Part shown: positions 33,479 through 42,644 of the stretch, piece after piece
Layout: every line of letters starts with the position of its first letter
Position numbering within the stretch: position 1 is the first letter of the stretch
Source: Bacillus sp. FJAT-27245
GTDB taxonomy: Bacteria; Bacillota; Bacilli; Bacillales; Cytobacillaceae
DNA: 62,879 nucleotides
Reading direction: 5' to 3'
NCBI RefSeq assembly: GCF_001273955.1
Contig: NZ_LIGI01000001.1
Location: forward strand, 3,184,296-3,247,174
Notes under the pieces: model-generated
What the model was told of the DNA's origin: nothing
Seen by the model: the letters and a program-made list of their open reading frames with translations, nothing else
Databases searched by the model: none
Program-made: the position numbers and the translations under genes

Positions 33479-33865
33479 TGCTGTTGATTTCCACTCCGGG
33501 CACACGCTTTCCGCGGGGCGAAGCAGCTACCTGTATCAACCTCTCGAGAAACATCTGTGAATTGGCTCCGTGCAGCTTTGCGACGAGCTGAAGATTCTCT
33601 TCCTCGAATATTCTATGGCGCAGGAGCTTCTTTTGTGGAGCCTCCTCGGCGCTAGCGCCTGTTTGTCCAGCTACACAAGGAAGGCTTCGGCAGCATAGGC
33701 ATCGCACGAAGGAAAAGCGATAGCTTTTTCGAGGAGCGCCTAGCCCCTCGAGGTCGCTTCGGTCCTTCAGCGCTTGTCGGGGCTGACCGAGGCGCTTCCG
33801 CTTTTCTAGGGGTCTCCACCTGCCGCTGCATCCCGCCGGAGTCGGTGCCCTCCGCTCCAATCAAT
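33479..33865. repeat. Nested dispersed repeats (type C interrupted by type B copy 2)
   Basis: The outer element starts with GTTGATTTCC.CTCCGGGCA and CGCTTTCCGCGGGGCG (33479-33525) and resumes with GTGGAGCCTCCTCGGCGCTAG (about 33634-33660) and GGGGTCTCC.CCTGCCGCT to CCGCTCCAATCAA (33809-33865). It matches the element at 36257-36445. It is interrupted by about 110 nt of other sequence and by a second copy of the repeat at 15865-16035 (33663-33805: CACAAGGAAGGCTTCGGCAG, GAGGAGCGCCTAGCCCCTCG, GCTTGTCGGGGCTGACC). No gene is present from 33413 to 33906. Confidence 0.72.
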
Positions 33866-33906
33866 GTATAGATAACATTCGACACCGTTATTTAGCCTCG
33901 CCTTTT

Positions 33907-35583
33907 TCAAAACCTGCCTGACCTTAGGATTGAATAGAGGATCCAGAGGAACATGAGGAACGCGACCGCGAAGCCGATTTCAAGGGCGTGGACGCTTGTC
34001 AGGAATGTATCCGTCCCAAAAGTCGCGCCAATGATAAGCCCGAGGACGACGATGCTGAAGGCGAGCAAGGTCAGGCTGAACGATACCCGGTTTGAAATCC
34101 TGTCGATTTTGTTAAAAATCGAATCGATTTGCGAGAGGCTGATTTTCAGCTTCAGCTCCCCATCTGCGGCCTGTTCGAGAACTTCGTCGACGCGGCCGGG
34201 AAGCTTCGTAATTGTTTCCGAAATATCCTCCGCGTCTTTTAGGAGCCTTTTTCCTATATTAAATGGATTATAGCGCTCCATGACCAGTTCCTCGGCGTAT
34301 GGCCTGGCCAGCTGGATCAGGTTCAGCTCCGGGTCGATTCCTGAGATGATTCCCTCGACAGTGATCAGTGCTTTTCCGAGCATCGTCAACTCGGTCGGTA
34401 CGATAATCCGGTGTTCCTGTGCGGTGGAAAGCAAATCCTTGACTGTCATCCCGAGGTCCATTTCCCCGATTGGAACTCGGCTTACCGTTTTGCTGATCCG
34501 ATCGACATCATCGTAAAATTCCTTTTCATCCACATCTGATGGTACATCGGAAAATCGGTAAAGAGCTTTGACGATCATATCGGTGTCCTCGCGCATCAGG
34601 CCGATCATCATTGAAGCCGTCTCATAGCGCATCCTGCCCGAAAGCCTGCCAACCTGCCCAAAGTCGATAAACGCGAGCTGGCCAGTTCCCTCGATATAAA
34701 GCATGTTTCCCGGATGCGGATCGCCGTGGAAAAACCCTTCCCGCAAAATCTGGGTAACGAACGCCTGGACAAGAAGATCGGCGAGCTCCCTCCGCTTTTT
34801 CTTGTCCGCCACCTTCAGATTCACGTCGGTTATCTTGATCCCGTCGATTCTTTCCATTGTTAAAATATGCGAAGTCGTGTAATCCCAGAAGATTTCCGGA
34901 ACTTTGATTTTTTCGTTGTCTTCAAATTGAAGCGCGATTGTTTCTGTATTGCGGGCTTCCTCTATATAATCGAGTTCCTTCCTGATTGAATTGCTTAGTT
35001 CTTCGGTGATTTCCGATACTTTGTACTGCTCGGCCCACTCATAATTTTGCTCAAGGAGCCTTGCCATGTCCCGCAGGATTTCAAGGTCGGTATGGATTGT
35101 CTTCCTTATGCCGGGCCGCTGTACTTTAACCATGACTTTTTCGCCTGTCCACAAAACGGCTTCATGGACCTGGCCAATTGATGCGGCCGCTGCATAGTCT
35201 TCATTAAAGGAATGGAAGATTTCTTCCGGCGGCTTGCCAAGTTCGTTTGTAAGCTTCTCTTTAATTTCATCAATTGGGACTGGCGGGACATCGTCCTGAA
35301 GCGTCTCCAGCTCCCTGATTACATCGTCGGGCAAAAGGTCGCTCCTGATGCTTAGGAGCTGGCCAAGTTTAATGAACGTTGGGCCGAGCTCTTCCAGTAA
35401 GCCCTTGATCCTAACGCCCATTTCCTGGGTGTTTTCCTTTTTAAAATCGGCCTTAATCCGGTCCTTTAATGAAAGGAGCTTGCTAAGGCCGACCTCTTCG
35501 ATTAAATATCCGAATCCGTATTTCCCCAGCAGGGAAAGGATTTCTTTGTATCTGTTTAAACGCCGCAGCTTATCTGTCAACAT
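33907..35583 (-). CDS. AarF/UbiB-like (ABC1) protein kinase family
   Basis: A 558-residue atypical kinase. Conserved ABC1 elements are KLGQLLSIRSDLLP (the family's KxGQ motif), AAASIGQVHEA (Ala-rich loop replacing the P-loop), the ATP-binding Lys in VMVKVQRPG, the HGDPHPGNML catalytic loop and FIDFGQVG. Two C-terminal membrane helices (about 495-515 and 528-550) anchor it. UbiB-like proteins act in isoprenoid quinone or lipid homeostasis. ATG start with a weak GGTGATGG site, 14 nt after the phasin-like gene; the two form an operon, as in many Bacillaceae. Confidence 0.88.
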   Translation of the reverse strand: MLTDKLRRLNRYKEILSLLGKYGFGYLIEEVGLSKLLSLKDRIKADFKKENTQEMGVRIKGLLEELGPTFIKLGQLLSIRSDLLPDDVIRELETLQDDVPPVPIDEIKEKLTNELGKPPEEIFHSFNEDYAAAASIGQVHEAVLWTGEKVMVKVQRPGIRKTIHTDLEILRDMARLLEQNYEWAEQYKVSEITEELSNSIRKELDYIEEARNTETIALQFEDNEKIKVPEIFWDYTTSHILTMERIDGIKITDVNLKVADKKKRRELADLLVQAFVTQILREGFFHGDPHPGNMLYIEGTGQLAFIDFGQVGRLSGRMRYETASMMIGLMREDTDMIVKALYRFSDVPSDVDEKEFYDDVDRISKTVSRVPIGEMDLGMTVKDLLSTAQEHRIIVPTELTMLGKALITVEGIISGIDPELNLIQLARPYAEELVMERYNPFNIGKRLLKDAEDISETITKLPGRVDEVLEQAADGELKLKISLSQIDSIFNKIDRISNRVSFSLTLLAFSIVVLGLIIGATFGTDTFLTSVHALEIGFAVAFLMFLWILYSILRSGRF

Positions 35584-35597
35584 TCCATCACCAACTG

Positions 35598-36125
35598 TCA
35601 GTCATCTGTTCGGTCTGTATCAGGAGGAGTTTTTTGGCTGGCAGTGTCCGCCAGGTTTCCGGTGAAACCGGTTTGTTCCTCGGCGCCTGTCAACTGAATA
35701 TCTTCCGGAACACCTTGAATGCCTGTGCCCGGCAGAGCATCGCCGAATCCTGAACCGGCAGAACTAAGGCCGCTTCCAGTATCCGCTGTACCGGAGGTTT
35801 TTCCGGACTGCTGGCTTTCCTTGCTGCGGAGTGCGGCAAGCTCTTTTTGTAAAAGAACAATCTGGGCCTGCAGCGTATCGAATTCATCCTTTGTTACGAA
35901 GCCCAGCTCTTTCAGCTGGCTTGTGATTGAGCTCCGGATATCCTGGTTCCAGCTCTCGCTTTTTTGCGCGCCTTTCCTGACTAGGTCATTGAACAGTGAT
36001 TCCGCTTCATTTTTGCTCATCGTGCCCTGCTCGGCCATTTTCATAATCGTTTCTTCAAGCTTTTCCTTTCCGGCAATTGCCGCTCCAAGGCCTAGCAATA
36101 GTCCCCTGCTGAATAAATCGCTCAT
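35598..36125 (-). CDS. Phasin-like (PHA granule-associated type) protein
   Basis: A 175-residue protein. The N-terminal 110 residues (LFSRGLLLGLGAAIAGKEKLEETI, MSKNEAESLFNDLVRKG, then a leucine-heptad coiled coil LQAQIVLLQKELAAL) match the phasin/PhaF-related family. The C-terminal 65 residues are low complexity, rich in G, S, T, D and Q. In Bacillaceae this gene commonly precedes the UbiB-like gene, as here. ATG preceded by GAGGAGG. Whether the cell makes polyhydroxyalkanoate cannot be told from this window. Confidence 0.72.
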   Translation of the reverse strand: MSDLFSRGLLLGLGAAIAGKEKLEETIMKMAEQGTMSKNEAESLFNDLVRKGAQKSESWNQDIRSSITSQLKELGFVTKDEFDTLQAQIVLLQKELAALRSKESQQSGKTSGTADTGSGLSSAGSGFGDALPGTGIQGVPEDIQLTGAEEQTGFTGNLADTASQKTPPDTDRTDD

Positions 36126-36256
36126 TCCCGTTTCATCCTCCTCTTCACTATGTGATTTCCTATTACCCTAAAAGGACAAATTTTACCCATGGTAATGGAA
36201 GAAAAATTCAATTATATAGTTTGAAATAATAATTGGGTTCTAAATGTGAACGAAGT

Positions 36257-36445
36257 GGTTGATTTCCGCTCCGGGCATTTCGCTTTCCGCGGGGCGTCAG
36301 TGGAGCCTCCTCGTCGCGTTGCTCCTGCGGGGTCTCCCCCTGCCGCTCAATCCCGCAGGACACTGAATGGCATCCTCGAATTTGCCCACGCACGAAGAAA
36401 ATGCGTAGCATTTTCGAGGAGTCTACATGCCTGAGCTCCAATCAA
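36257..36445. repeat. Dispersed Bacillaceae repeat, type C
   Basis: Begins GTTGATTTCCGCTCCGGGCA and continues CGCTTTCCGCGGGGCG, GTGGAGCCTCCTCG, GGGGTCTCCCCCTGCCGCT and ends CTCCAATCAACCA. The same blocks occur, interrupted, at 33479-33865. Near its 3' end the segment GCACGAAGAAAATGCGTAGC...TTTTCGAGGAG resembles a piece of the type B repeat. From 36446 to 36778 I see no gene. Confidence 0.7.
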
Positions 36446-36792
36446 CCAGTCTCTCAAACCAAAGGGTGTAATTTTTAAGTTCAACCTATATAGATGGCAG
36501 AGGTTTGGATATTGTTGGACTTCCGGTGGTGCGCGTTACCCAGAATCCATTGCTCGTAATAAGTTTCTAAGAAGCAATTTTCCAAAAAGAATCGGCGTTT
36601 CAGATAGGAGTTGGCTTTTCCCTCTCAATGGCGCTATTACTCAACAAACACGTTTTATAAAAAAAGGGGCAGCTTACATTTTCCTATTTTAGAATAAGAT
36701 AAGCAGTTTCTATAACCGCTCCCAAATGTTAAAATAACTAGTACGTTTGTCGATTGAATATATATCATTCTGTTTAGTAAGGGGGTATGATG

Positions 36793-37413
36793 ATGCTAAC
36801 GTTTATTTTGGTTGTCCTTATGTTGTTCCTGGTTCCCGGCCCGGCAGTCTTTATAACAATATCCCAGACTGTTAAAGGAGGAATCAAGACCGGGATTATT
36901 ACCGGATTGGGGCTTGCCGTAGGGGACCTGATTCATACCGCCGCTGCCGTAGCAGGGTTGTCGGCAATCCTGATGACTTCCTCACTTGCGTTTGAGGTCG
37001 TCAAATACATGGGTTCGGCGTATTTGATTTACCTGGGTATCATGGCTTTCTTTGAAAGGTCAAAAAAGAAACCGAAGCCTGCAAAGCAAAACATGCTTCC
37101 AACCGGGGCGCCATCATTCCGCCAGGCGTTGCTTATTGAACTGCTGAATCCGAAAACATCTTTGTTCTTCCTGGCGTTTTTGCCGCAATTTGTCCGCACT
37201 GACGGCCCACCGGTTACAATCCAGCTATTGATACTTGGCCTGACCTTTGTTGCAATGGGGATTCTGTATACGACTTCCCTGGTGTTCCTGACGAGTTCCA
37301 TTGGCAGCAAATTCTTCGCCAAACCCGGACCGGCAGCCAAGTGGATTGGGAAAGCTGTAGGGGTTGTCTATATTGGCCTTGGGCTTAAGCTCGCGTTACA
37401 GACGCAGGATTAG
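36793..37413 (+). CDS. LysE/RhtB family amino-acid exporter
   Basis: A 206-residue membrane protein with six hydrophobic helices. The family signature FLVPGPAVFITISQTVKGGIKTGI lies near the N-terminus, and FRQALLIELLNPKTSLFFLAFLPQFV in the middle. LysE/RhtB proteins export basic or hydroxy amino acids, homoserine or threonine; the substrate is unknown. Three ATGs lie in a row (36787, 36790, 36793); the third has the best distance (7 nt) from AAGGGGG. Monocistronic, with a bidirectional terminator. Confidence 0.87.
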   Translation: MLTFILVVLMLFLVPGPAVFITISQTVKGGIKTGIITGLGLAVGDLIHTAAAVAGLSAILMTSSLAFEVVKYMGSAYLIYLGIMAFFERSKKKPKPAKQNMLPTGAPSFRQALLIELLNPKTSLFFLAFLPQFVRTDGPPVTIQLLILGLTFVAMGILYTTSLVFLTSSIGSKFFAKPGPAAKWIGKAVGVVYIGLGLKLALQTQD

Positions 37414-37433
37414 GCGCAGCATGAATCTTTATG

Positions 37434-37465
37434 AAAAAAATCCCCTTTCTCAGGGGATTTTTCTT
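37434..37465 (+). terminator. Bidirectional terminator
   Basis: AAAAATCCCCT/AGGGGATTTTT between the convergent LysE and formate/nitrite transporter genes. Confidence 0.88.
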
Positions 37466-37482
37466 TTGGAAAATAAGACATT

Positions 37483-38301
37483 TCAGCCTTTTGTTTTTAA
37501 GTAAATGACCTGGATATTGGACTTTGTTTTCGGCTTGCGGAATGCAAACCAGTAAGCCATCGCGATAAATACGGTTCCACCAACGGCGTTTCCCAAAAAT
37601 ACAGGAACAAAGTTGGCTATGTACTGGCTCCATGTAAAATATCCTTCGAAAATAGCTGCCGGGATGACAAACATGTTGGCTACAACGTGCTGGAATCCGA
37701 TGGCAACAAACGTCATTGTCGGGAACCAGATGCCGGCAATTTTTCCGGCTATGTCCTTCGCGCCGTAGGAGAGCCAGACGGCCGCCGCAACGAGCCAGTT
37801 GCAGCCGACCCCGGAAACAAACGCTTCAAGGAATGTTGCCTCAAGCTTGTGGCCCGCGATTGTGACCGTTTTTTCGAGAAAAATTCCCGATGACGTGAGC
37901 CCGGCCAGATGCCCAAAGGCGTAGGCGACAAAAAGGGCGCCAACAAAGTTTGCTAGTGTGATTATCATCCAGTTTTGCAGGACGGCACGGACGGAAATTT
38001 TACCCGCGAACGCTGCAAGCGGAACAGCCATCATATTACCGGTCAGGAGCTCCCCGCCGGCTATGAGCGTAAGAACCAGGCCAATAGGAAAAACGGCAGC
38101 TCCAAGGAAGGTGCCGATTCCGGCAATATCGCCGGTAAGCGGCGCTGTGATCCGGATTGACAGCAAATAGCCGAACGCGATGAACGCCCCGGCCTGGAAC
38201 CCAAGAATCATTGATGTTTTAAAGAAATAACCTGTTTTTTTGACGCCATTTTGAACTGCAATGTCCATGATTTCTTCCGGTTTGGAATAGGAGGAAGACA
38301 T
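37483..38301 (-). CDS. Formate/nitrite transporter family protein
   Basis: A 272-residue FNT channel with six helices. Typical motifs are GAFIAFGYLLSI, LIAGGELLTGNMM (first half helix break), LEAFVSGVGCNWLVAAAVWL and FQHVVANMFVIPAAI. These pentameric channels move formate, nitrite or hydrosulfide. The ATG at 38301 is preferred over a GTG at 38319 because AAGGG then lies at normal distance. The redox-type operator at 38327-38344 sits between promoter and gene, and formate dehydrogenase is encoded 11 kb away, so formate is a plausible cargo. Confidence 0.88.
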   Translation of the reverse strand: MSSSYSKPEEIMDIAVQNGVKKTGYFFKTSMILGFQAGAFIAFGYLLSIRITAPLTGDIAGIGTFLGAAVFPIGLVLTLIAGGELLTGNMMAVPLAAFAGKISVRAVLQNWMIITLANFVGALFVAYAFGHLAGLTSSGIFLEKTVTIAGHKLEATFLEAFVSGVGCNWLVAAAVWLSYGAKDIAGKIAGIWFPTMTFVAIGFQHVVANMFVIPAAIFEGYFTWSQYIANFVPVFLGNAVGGTVFIAMAYWFAFRKPKTKSNIQVIYLKTKG

Positions 38302-38326
38302 ATGACCGCGACCCTTCACATTTTAA

Positions 38327-38344
38327 TTGTGATTATATTCACAA
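38327..38344. promoter_or_regulatory. Putative Rex/FNR operator upstream of the FNT gene
   Basis: TTGTGATTATATTCACAA matches TTGTGA-N6-TCACAA, the pattern shared by Rex and FNR-family sites. It lies about 10 nt downstream of a candidate -10 (TACAAT, minus strand, near 38357-38362), which suits a repressor such as Rex better than an activator. A further TTGTGAA half-site is at about 38384-38390. Confidence 0.55.
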
Positions 38345-38422
38345 TCATTCTTCCTTCATTGTACACTATTTTTCACGGCACTATTGTGAACATTTTTTAA
38401 AATAAAAACCACGCATCTTCCT

Positions 38423-39127
38423 TCATGTTCCGTTTCGCTCAAGTAGGCCGTATTTCCGCTTGAACCTGCCAAGGCTTTTCACCCAGACATCGGCAAACAG
38501 CACAAGGAAAACTGCATTCGAGCATGCATGCAAGAAATCAAAAAACGCGCTGGCGCCGAAGTAGGCTGCAATTGAGGCTGGGGTCACTTCCCCTCCGGAT
38601 TGGGCAAACGCAAGCAATCCCCACATATTCATAATCCAACCGAACAAGAACCCCCATGCCAAGCCGAAAGCTATTCTTCCCCATCTGTTATTCATCAGGC
38701 GGGTTTTCCGCAACAAGCCTGCCGTCAGCCCAACAAGCCCCCAGGCGGCCATTTGCCACGGTGTCCACGGCCCCTGTCCAAGAATCATGTTCGAAGCAAG
38801 GGCGGCGACCGCTCCAATTAAAAAGCCGCTTTCGGCACCGAACACGAGGCCGGACATGATAATCACAAATGTGGTTGGCTGGACCCCGGGTATACTTGCA
38901 AACGGAATTCTCCCCACCGCCGCGATGGCTGCCAGTACCGCTAGAAGCACCAATTCCCTCGCTTCAATTTTCCTCCGTTCAAACCTGACGAGCAAATAAA
39001 TGAACGCCAAAGCGGCAAAGCCTACACTCGCCCACATAAATGCCTCCGCCTTTGCCGCGGCATAAAAAAGGAGTGCCAGCATGATTGCCGGCATTATGGC
39101 CAAAACAGCTTTTTTCCAATGCATCAT
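38423..39127 (-). CDS. ECF transporter substrate-binding (S) component, probably cobalamin
   Basis: A 234-residue membrane protein with six or more helices, of the ECF S-component type that resembles the CbrT-like vitamin B12 group (long N-terminal helix pair, then ELVLLAVLAAIAAVGRIPFASIPGVQP, with GLVFGAESGFLIGAVAALASN and GQGPWTPWQMAAWGLVGLTAGLL). It is the last gene of a B12-riboswitch operon, which supports cobalamin or another corrinoid as cargo. ATG at 39127 has AAGGGGG upstream; earlier in-frame starts are not as well placed. Confidence 0.8.
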   Translation of the reverse strand: MMHWKKAVLAIMPAIMLALLFYAAAKAEAFMWASVGFAALAFIYLLVRFERRKIEARELVLLAVLAAIAAVGRIPFASIPGVQPTTFVIIMSGLVFGAESGFLIGAVAALASNMILGQGPWTPWQMAAWGLVGLTAGLLRKTRLMNNRWGRIAFGLAWGFLFGWIMNMWGLLAFAQSGGEVTPASIAAYFGASAFFDFLHACSNAVFLVLFADVWVKSLGRFKRKYGLLERNGT

Positions 39128-39208
39128 GCTTGCCCCCTTCATTAGCAATCCTTTTTTCACTTTTAAAAACCACCAGCGGAAAATAGCCGCAGCTGGCAGA
39201 TTACCCTT

Positions 39209-40801
39209 TTAGCGGTTTTGCCCCTGCCTGCCCATATTCCTGAACAGGCGCTGGGCCATTGTTGTGTAGAAGAAGTTGCCTTTAAAAAAGCTTTCAGGTA
39301 AATCTTCAGAAGTAATATTCCCCTCAAACAGCATGCCGCACCTCGTTGCATATGTGGCGGCGAACTCGATATCGTGTGTGGCCATTACAATCGACGAACC
39401 ACTTTCCCTTACTTTTTGCAAAATAAGCCCGAGGTTCTTTTTCGAAATTGGGTCGAGTCCCTTTGTCGGTTCATCTAAAAGGAATACGTCCGGTTTCCTG
39501 AGAAGCAGGCAAAGAAAGGCAGCCTTTTGGATCTCGCCGCCGCTCAGGTCATATGGATGGCGGTGAAGAAGGCTCCCAAGCCTGAATTCCTTTACAAGCC
39601 GGTCAGCTTCCGCTCGTTCAGCGCCCCACTTTTGGCAAGCGGCGCCTATTTCGCCCTCGACGCTGTCGTGAAGGAAAAACAGCTTTGGATTTTGCGGCAA
39701 ATAGGCAATTTTTCCGGCAAGCTCTTGTGCATTCCACTTTTTGAATGGTTTGCCTTCAAAGGATAACGTCCCTTCCGAAGGCTTTAGTACACCACACAGC
39801 AATTTAAGCAAGGTCGACTTTCCCGAGCCGTTTCCGCCCAGAAGCGCGTAAAGCTCCCCTCTTTTAAGTTCAAGCTTGAAATCTTCAATTACAGGGCGAG
39901 TCTTCTTTTCGTAGCTGTAGCCGACGTTTTTCGCGGAAAGGACGATCTCCTCCGATTGGATGGCTCTTCCCGCGTCAAGGTTTGTCCCGGCAGTGCGCGG
40001 GCCAAGCAGCTCAAGCATGCCCCTGCCTTCCTTTATGGAAAGCGGAAGACTGGGGAGCGGGGTTTCCTTTTCTTCCCGTAAAAATAAGGCAGGTATGGAC
40101 GGGATAAACGCCGCTGCGTTTGTTCCCCAGAGCCTGCGCAAGACGAGCTGCGGCGGGCCTTCCTCGAAAATCTGCCCACCGTCGAGCATTACTACCCGGT
40201 CAGCAAGTGCAATGGCATCATCAAGGCGGTGCTCGGCAAGGATGATCGTCATTCCGATTTCTTCGTTCAAACGTTTCAGCATATCGAACAGTTCACGGGT
40301 GGCGACGGGATCGAGCTGGGAAGCGGGCTCATCAAGAAGAAGGATGTCCGGCTGCATCAGCAGGACGGAAGCAAGGTTCATTTGCTGCATGCGCCCGCCT
40401 GATAGCTCATGCATTTTTTTATGTAAAATCGTTTCTGCCCCAAAGAAGCTGACAATTTCGGCAACCCGGCTCCGTATCTCATTTGTTGGGAGGCCGCGGT
40501 TTTCAAGGCCAAAGACCATCTCATGGAGCGGATCATCGGCAACGATCTGATTTTCCGGGTCTTGAAACACAAAACCTGTATCGGCTGAACCAGAATCGCC
40601 TGCTCTTATCGTCCCCACAAGTGTTCCGTGGGGACGGATTTCTTTTTTAAAAAGGCGGAGAAGTGTGCTTTTCCCCGAGCCTGACGGGCCAAAGAGGACG
40701 ATAAATTCACCTTGGCGGAATGATAGATCAATTGAGGAAAGCGCCGGACCTGGGGCTTCCGGATAGGTAAAGGTTACGTTGTTCAGTTCGATGTATGCCA
40801 T
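39209..40801 (-). CDS. ECF transporter ATPase, fused A1-A2
   Basis: A 530-residue protein with two complete ABC ATPase domains in one chain. Domain 1 (about 1-235) has Walker A GPSGSGKS (38-45), signature LSGGRMQQMN and Walker B DILLLDEPASQLDP. Domain 2 (about 285-515) has Walker A GGNGSGKS, signature LSGGEIQKA and VFLLDEPTKGLDP. Most ECF systems use two separate ATPases, so this is a fusion, though not rare. It overlaps the T component gene by 19 nt; AAAGGGG precedes the ATG. Confidence 0.92.
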   Translation of the reverse strand: MAYIELNNVTFTYPEAPGPALSSIDLSFRQGEFIVLFGPSGSGKSTLLRLFKKEIRPHGTLVGTIRAGDSGSADTGFVFQDPENQIVADDPLHEMVFGLENRGLPTNEIRSRVAEIVSFFGAETILHKKMHELSGGRMQQMNLASVLLMQPDILLLDEPASQLDPVATRELFDMLKRLNEEIGMTIILAEHRLDDAIALADRVVMLDGGQIFEEGPPQLVLRRLWGTNAAAFIPSIPALFLREEKETPLPSLPLSIKEGRGMLELLGPRTAGTNLDAGRAIQSEEIVLSAKNVGYSYEKKTRPVIEDFKLELKRGELYALLGGNGSGKSTLLKLLCGVLKPSEGTLSFEGKPFKKWNAQELAGKIAYLPQNPKLFFLHDSVEGEIGAACQKWGAERAEADRLVKEFRLGSLLHRHPYDLSGGEIQKAAFLCLLLRKPDVFLLDEPTKGLDPISKKNLGLILQKVRESGSSIVMATHDIEFAATYATRCGMLFEGNITSEDLPESFFKGNFFYTTMAQRLFRNMGRQGQNR

Positions 40802-41649
40802 CGGAAAGCCCCTTTCAGTTCAATAATCGCCGGGAAGCCTACAAAGCAGATAACGGCTGCCAGCAATCCCGTTTCCGCGCCGGACAGGCCCGCCCCCTCC
40901 ATGATTGGATAAACAGCCAGCATGCCCCATCCTTTTATCCGGCCGTAAACCGCAAAACAAAAAGCGGAAACGAGCACACAAAACGACAGCCAGTCCTGTC
41001 TCCTGAAGCGGAAGTAATGGTAGGCTGACCTACGCCCCGTACCGTAGCCGCGCGCCTTCATGGAGTCCGCGGTCTGGATAGCCTCCTCAAGTGAAAAGAC
41101 AAGCAGGGCCTGTATGTAAAGCATGCCGTTTTTGGCACGCTCCCTTACCGTGCCCGATGCCACAGTAATCCCTTTGCTTGCCTGGACGGCTGCTATTTCC
41201 CCGAGCCTTACGCGCATCAGCGGAATGAAACGGAGTGTCAGCATGAGGAGAACCGCGAACTGCGGCATTGTTTTTGAAAATAGAAACAGCAGTTTGTTCA
41301 GAGCCATAATTTCATTGTAGGAAACAAACAGGGCGATAATGCCCATGACGGAAAGCGAAGCCATGCCGCCTAGTATGACCGCCTCGAGCGTAATACGGTG
41401 GCTTCCCCATTCGAAAAGGATATGCCGTCCCCTTTCATTAAAAAGGGGATTCACAGCAAACAGAAGCAAGCCGCTCGTCAGTATAAAAAAAAGCCATCGC
41501 CTTAGATTTCTGCAGCGATCTTGGACAAAATTCACAAGCAATAGCAGTATAAAGCCGGCGAATAGAAAAACGGGATGCTGGAACATGAGAAGCATCGCCA
41601 GCGCCCCCGCATAGTAACCAAACGCTGTTAACGGATGGAGCCTGTTCAT
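40783..41649 (-). CDS. ECF transporter transmembrane (T) component
   Basis: A 288-residue membrane protein of the CbiQ/EcfT family. Hydrophobic helices at both ends flank a cytoplasmic coupling region with LTLRFIPLMRVRLGEIAAVQASKG and the ARG motif MKARGYGTG, which docks on the ATPases. Its stop overlaps the ATPase start and its start overlaps the lipoprotein stop by 4 nt, so translation is probably coupled across the whole transporter. Confidence 0.9.
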   Translation of the reverse strand: MNRLHPLTAFGYYAGALAMLLMFQHPVFLFAGFILLLLVNFVQDRCRNLRRWLFFILTSGLLLFAVNPLFNERGRHILFEWGSHRITLEAVILGGMASLSVMGIIALFVSYNEIMALNKLLFLFSKTMPQFAVLLMLTLRFIPLMRVRLGEIAAVQASKGITVASGTVRERAKNGMLYIQALLVFSLEEAIQTADSMKARGYGTGRRSAYHYFRFRRQDWLSFCVLVSAFCFAVYGRIKGWGMLAVYPIMEGAGLSGAETGLLAAVICFVGFPAIIELKGAFRWHTSN

Positions 41650-42557
41650 TCTTTTTTCAGGAAGTCTTCAGTGTAGACCCACTCAATCCTGTCACCTTTT
41701 GAGACTTTCGTAACACCGGCGCCTTTTTCAAGGTTCTTACCATTCTTTTTGGAAACCCAGCCGCTTCTTGAACCGTAATCAAGTTCATAGAAATTATCTA
41801 TCCCGGCAACATAGGCGGTTGGGCCGCTTCCTGTGTAATCGATGTCAATCCCCTTTTTGCCCGCGGCCTTTAAGAGCACATCAAGCACTGTGTCTCCTTC
41901 CTTGATTTCAACTGCTGTTGCCCCAAGAATAATGCCGGTGTCGTCCGGGCCTTTAATTGAAATCGTTACCGTAGCGGCTGGGGCAGGTTTTTGGACCGGC
42001 TTGGCAGATGGCTGGCTGCTGCTGCTGGTTCCGGAAGAGCCCGTGCCGCCTGTGGAAGCGGTACTTCCCGAAGATGACGTACTTCCCGTGCTGGACGTGT
42101 TGCCCGAGGAAGCTGCGCTGCCTGGGGTGGACGCGCTGCTTGAAGAACTTGAACTGTTCTTGGATGCCGTACTTCCGGACGGAGCTGTACTGCTCGATCC
42201 AGCATTATTGGCTGAACCGGCCTTTCCGCTCCCCGCCACGTCCCCGTTTCCTTTGCCGGTGGAGGTTCCGGTGGCCGAAGATGCTTCGCCAGTGGTGCCA
42301 GGCACCGACGAGGCGGACGTGTTTTCTTTGGGAGTTTGGGTGTTCACTTCATTTCCTTGCGTCGTGGCAGTATCCGCTTGCTGGGAGGCGGATGAAGTTT
42401 TCCCGCTGTCCTTATCTTCGGTTTGTAAAACTGTTTCCGGTTTGTCTTGCTTTTGTTTCGTTTCCGACGGCTCAGGGGCTGTACCGCATCCTCCAAGCGC
42501 AAGGGCGGCTAGCAATGAAAAAGCGAGCAGCAGCCTTATGATGATTTTACGTCCCAT
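41646..42557 (-). CDS. DUF4430 lipoprotein
   Basis: A 303-residue lipoprotein. The signal peptide ends in the lipobox LGGC (C24). A low-complexity stretch of S, G, T and A (about 45-195) is long enough to span much of the wall. The C-terminal domain (about 200-300) is DUF4430, with EIKEGDTVLDVLLKAAGKKG and NFYELDYGSRSGWVSKKNGK. The same fold is the beta domain of animal intrinsic factor and transcobalamin. It lies between a two-domain DUF4430 wall protein and an ECF transporter, so hand-off of a corrinoid to the transporter is inferred. The second of two close ATGs fits AGGAGG best. Confidence 0.85.
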   Translation of the reverse strand: MGRKIIIRLLLAFSLLAALALGGCGTAPEPSETKQKQDKPETVLQTEDKDSGKTSSASQQADTATTQGNEVNTQTPKENTSASSVPGTTGEASSATGTSTGKGNGDVAGSGKAGSANNAGSSSTAPSGSTASKNSSSSSSSASTPGSAASSGNTSSTGSTSSSGSTASTGGTGSSGTSSSSQPSAKPVQKPAPAATVTISIKGPDDTGIILGATAVEIKEGDTVLDVLLKAAGKKGIDIDYTGSGPTAYVAGIDNFYELDYGSRSGWVSKKNGKNLEKGAGVTKVSKGDRIEWVYTEDFLKKE

Positions 42558-42644
42558 TGCCATTCCTCCTGTCCTCTAGTTAATCTTGGCTCGCCATGCT
42601 GCCCGGCAGCGGGAATCAAAGCGCCCCCGCTGGTGGGCCAGGTT

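Noticed and set aside
33471-33860. Open frame of 129 codons on the minus strand
   Set aside because: It covers the nested dispersed repeats, which recur elsewhere as non-coding sequence, and lacks a start signal.
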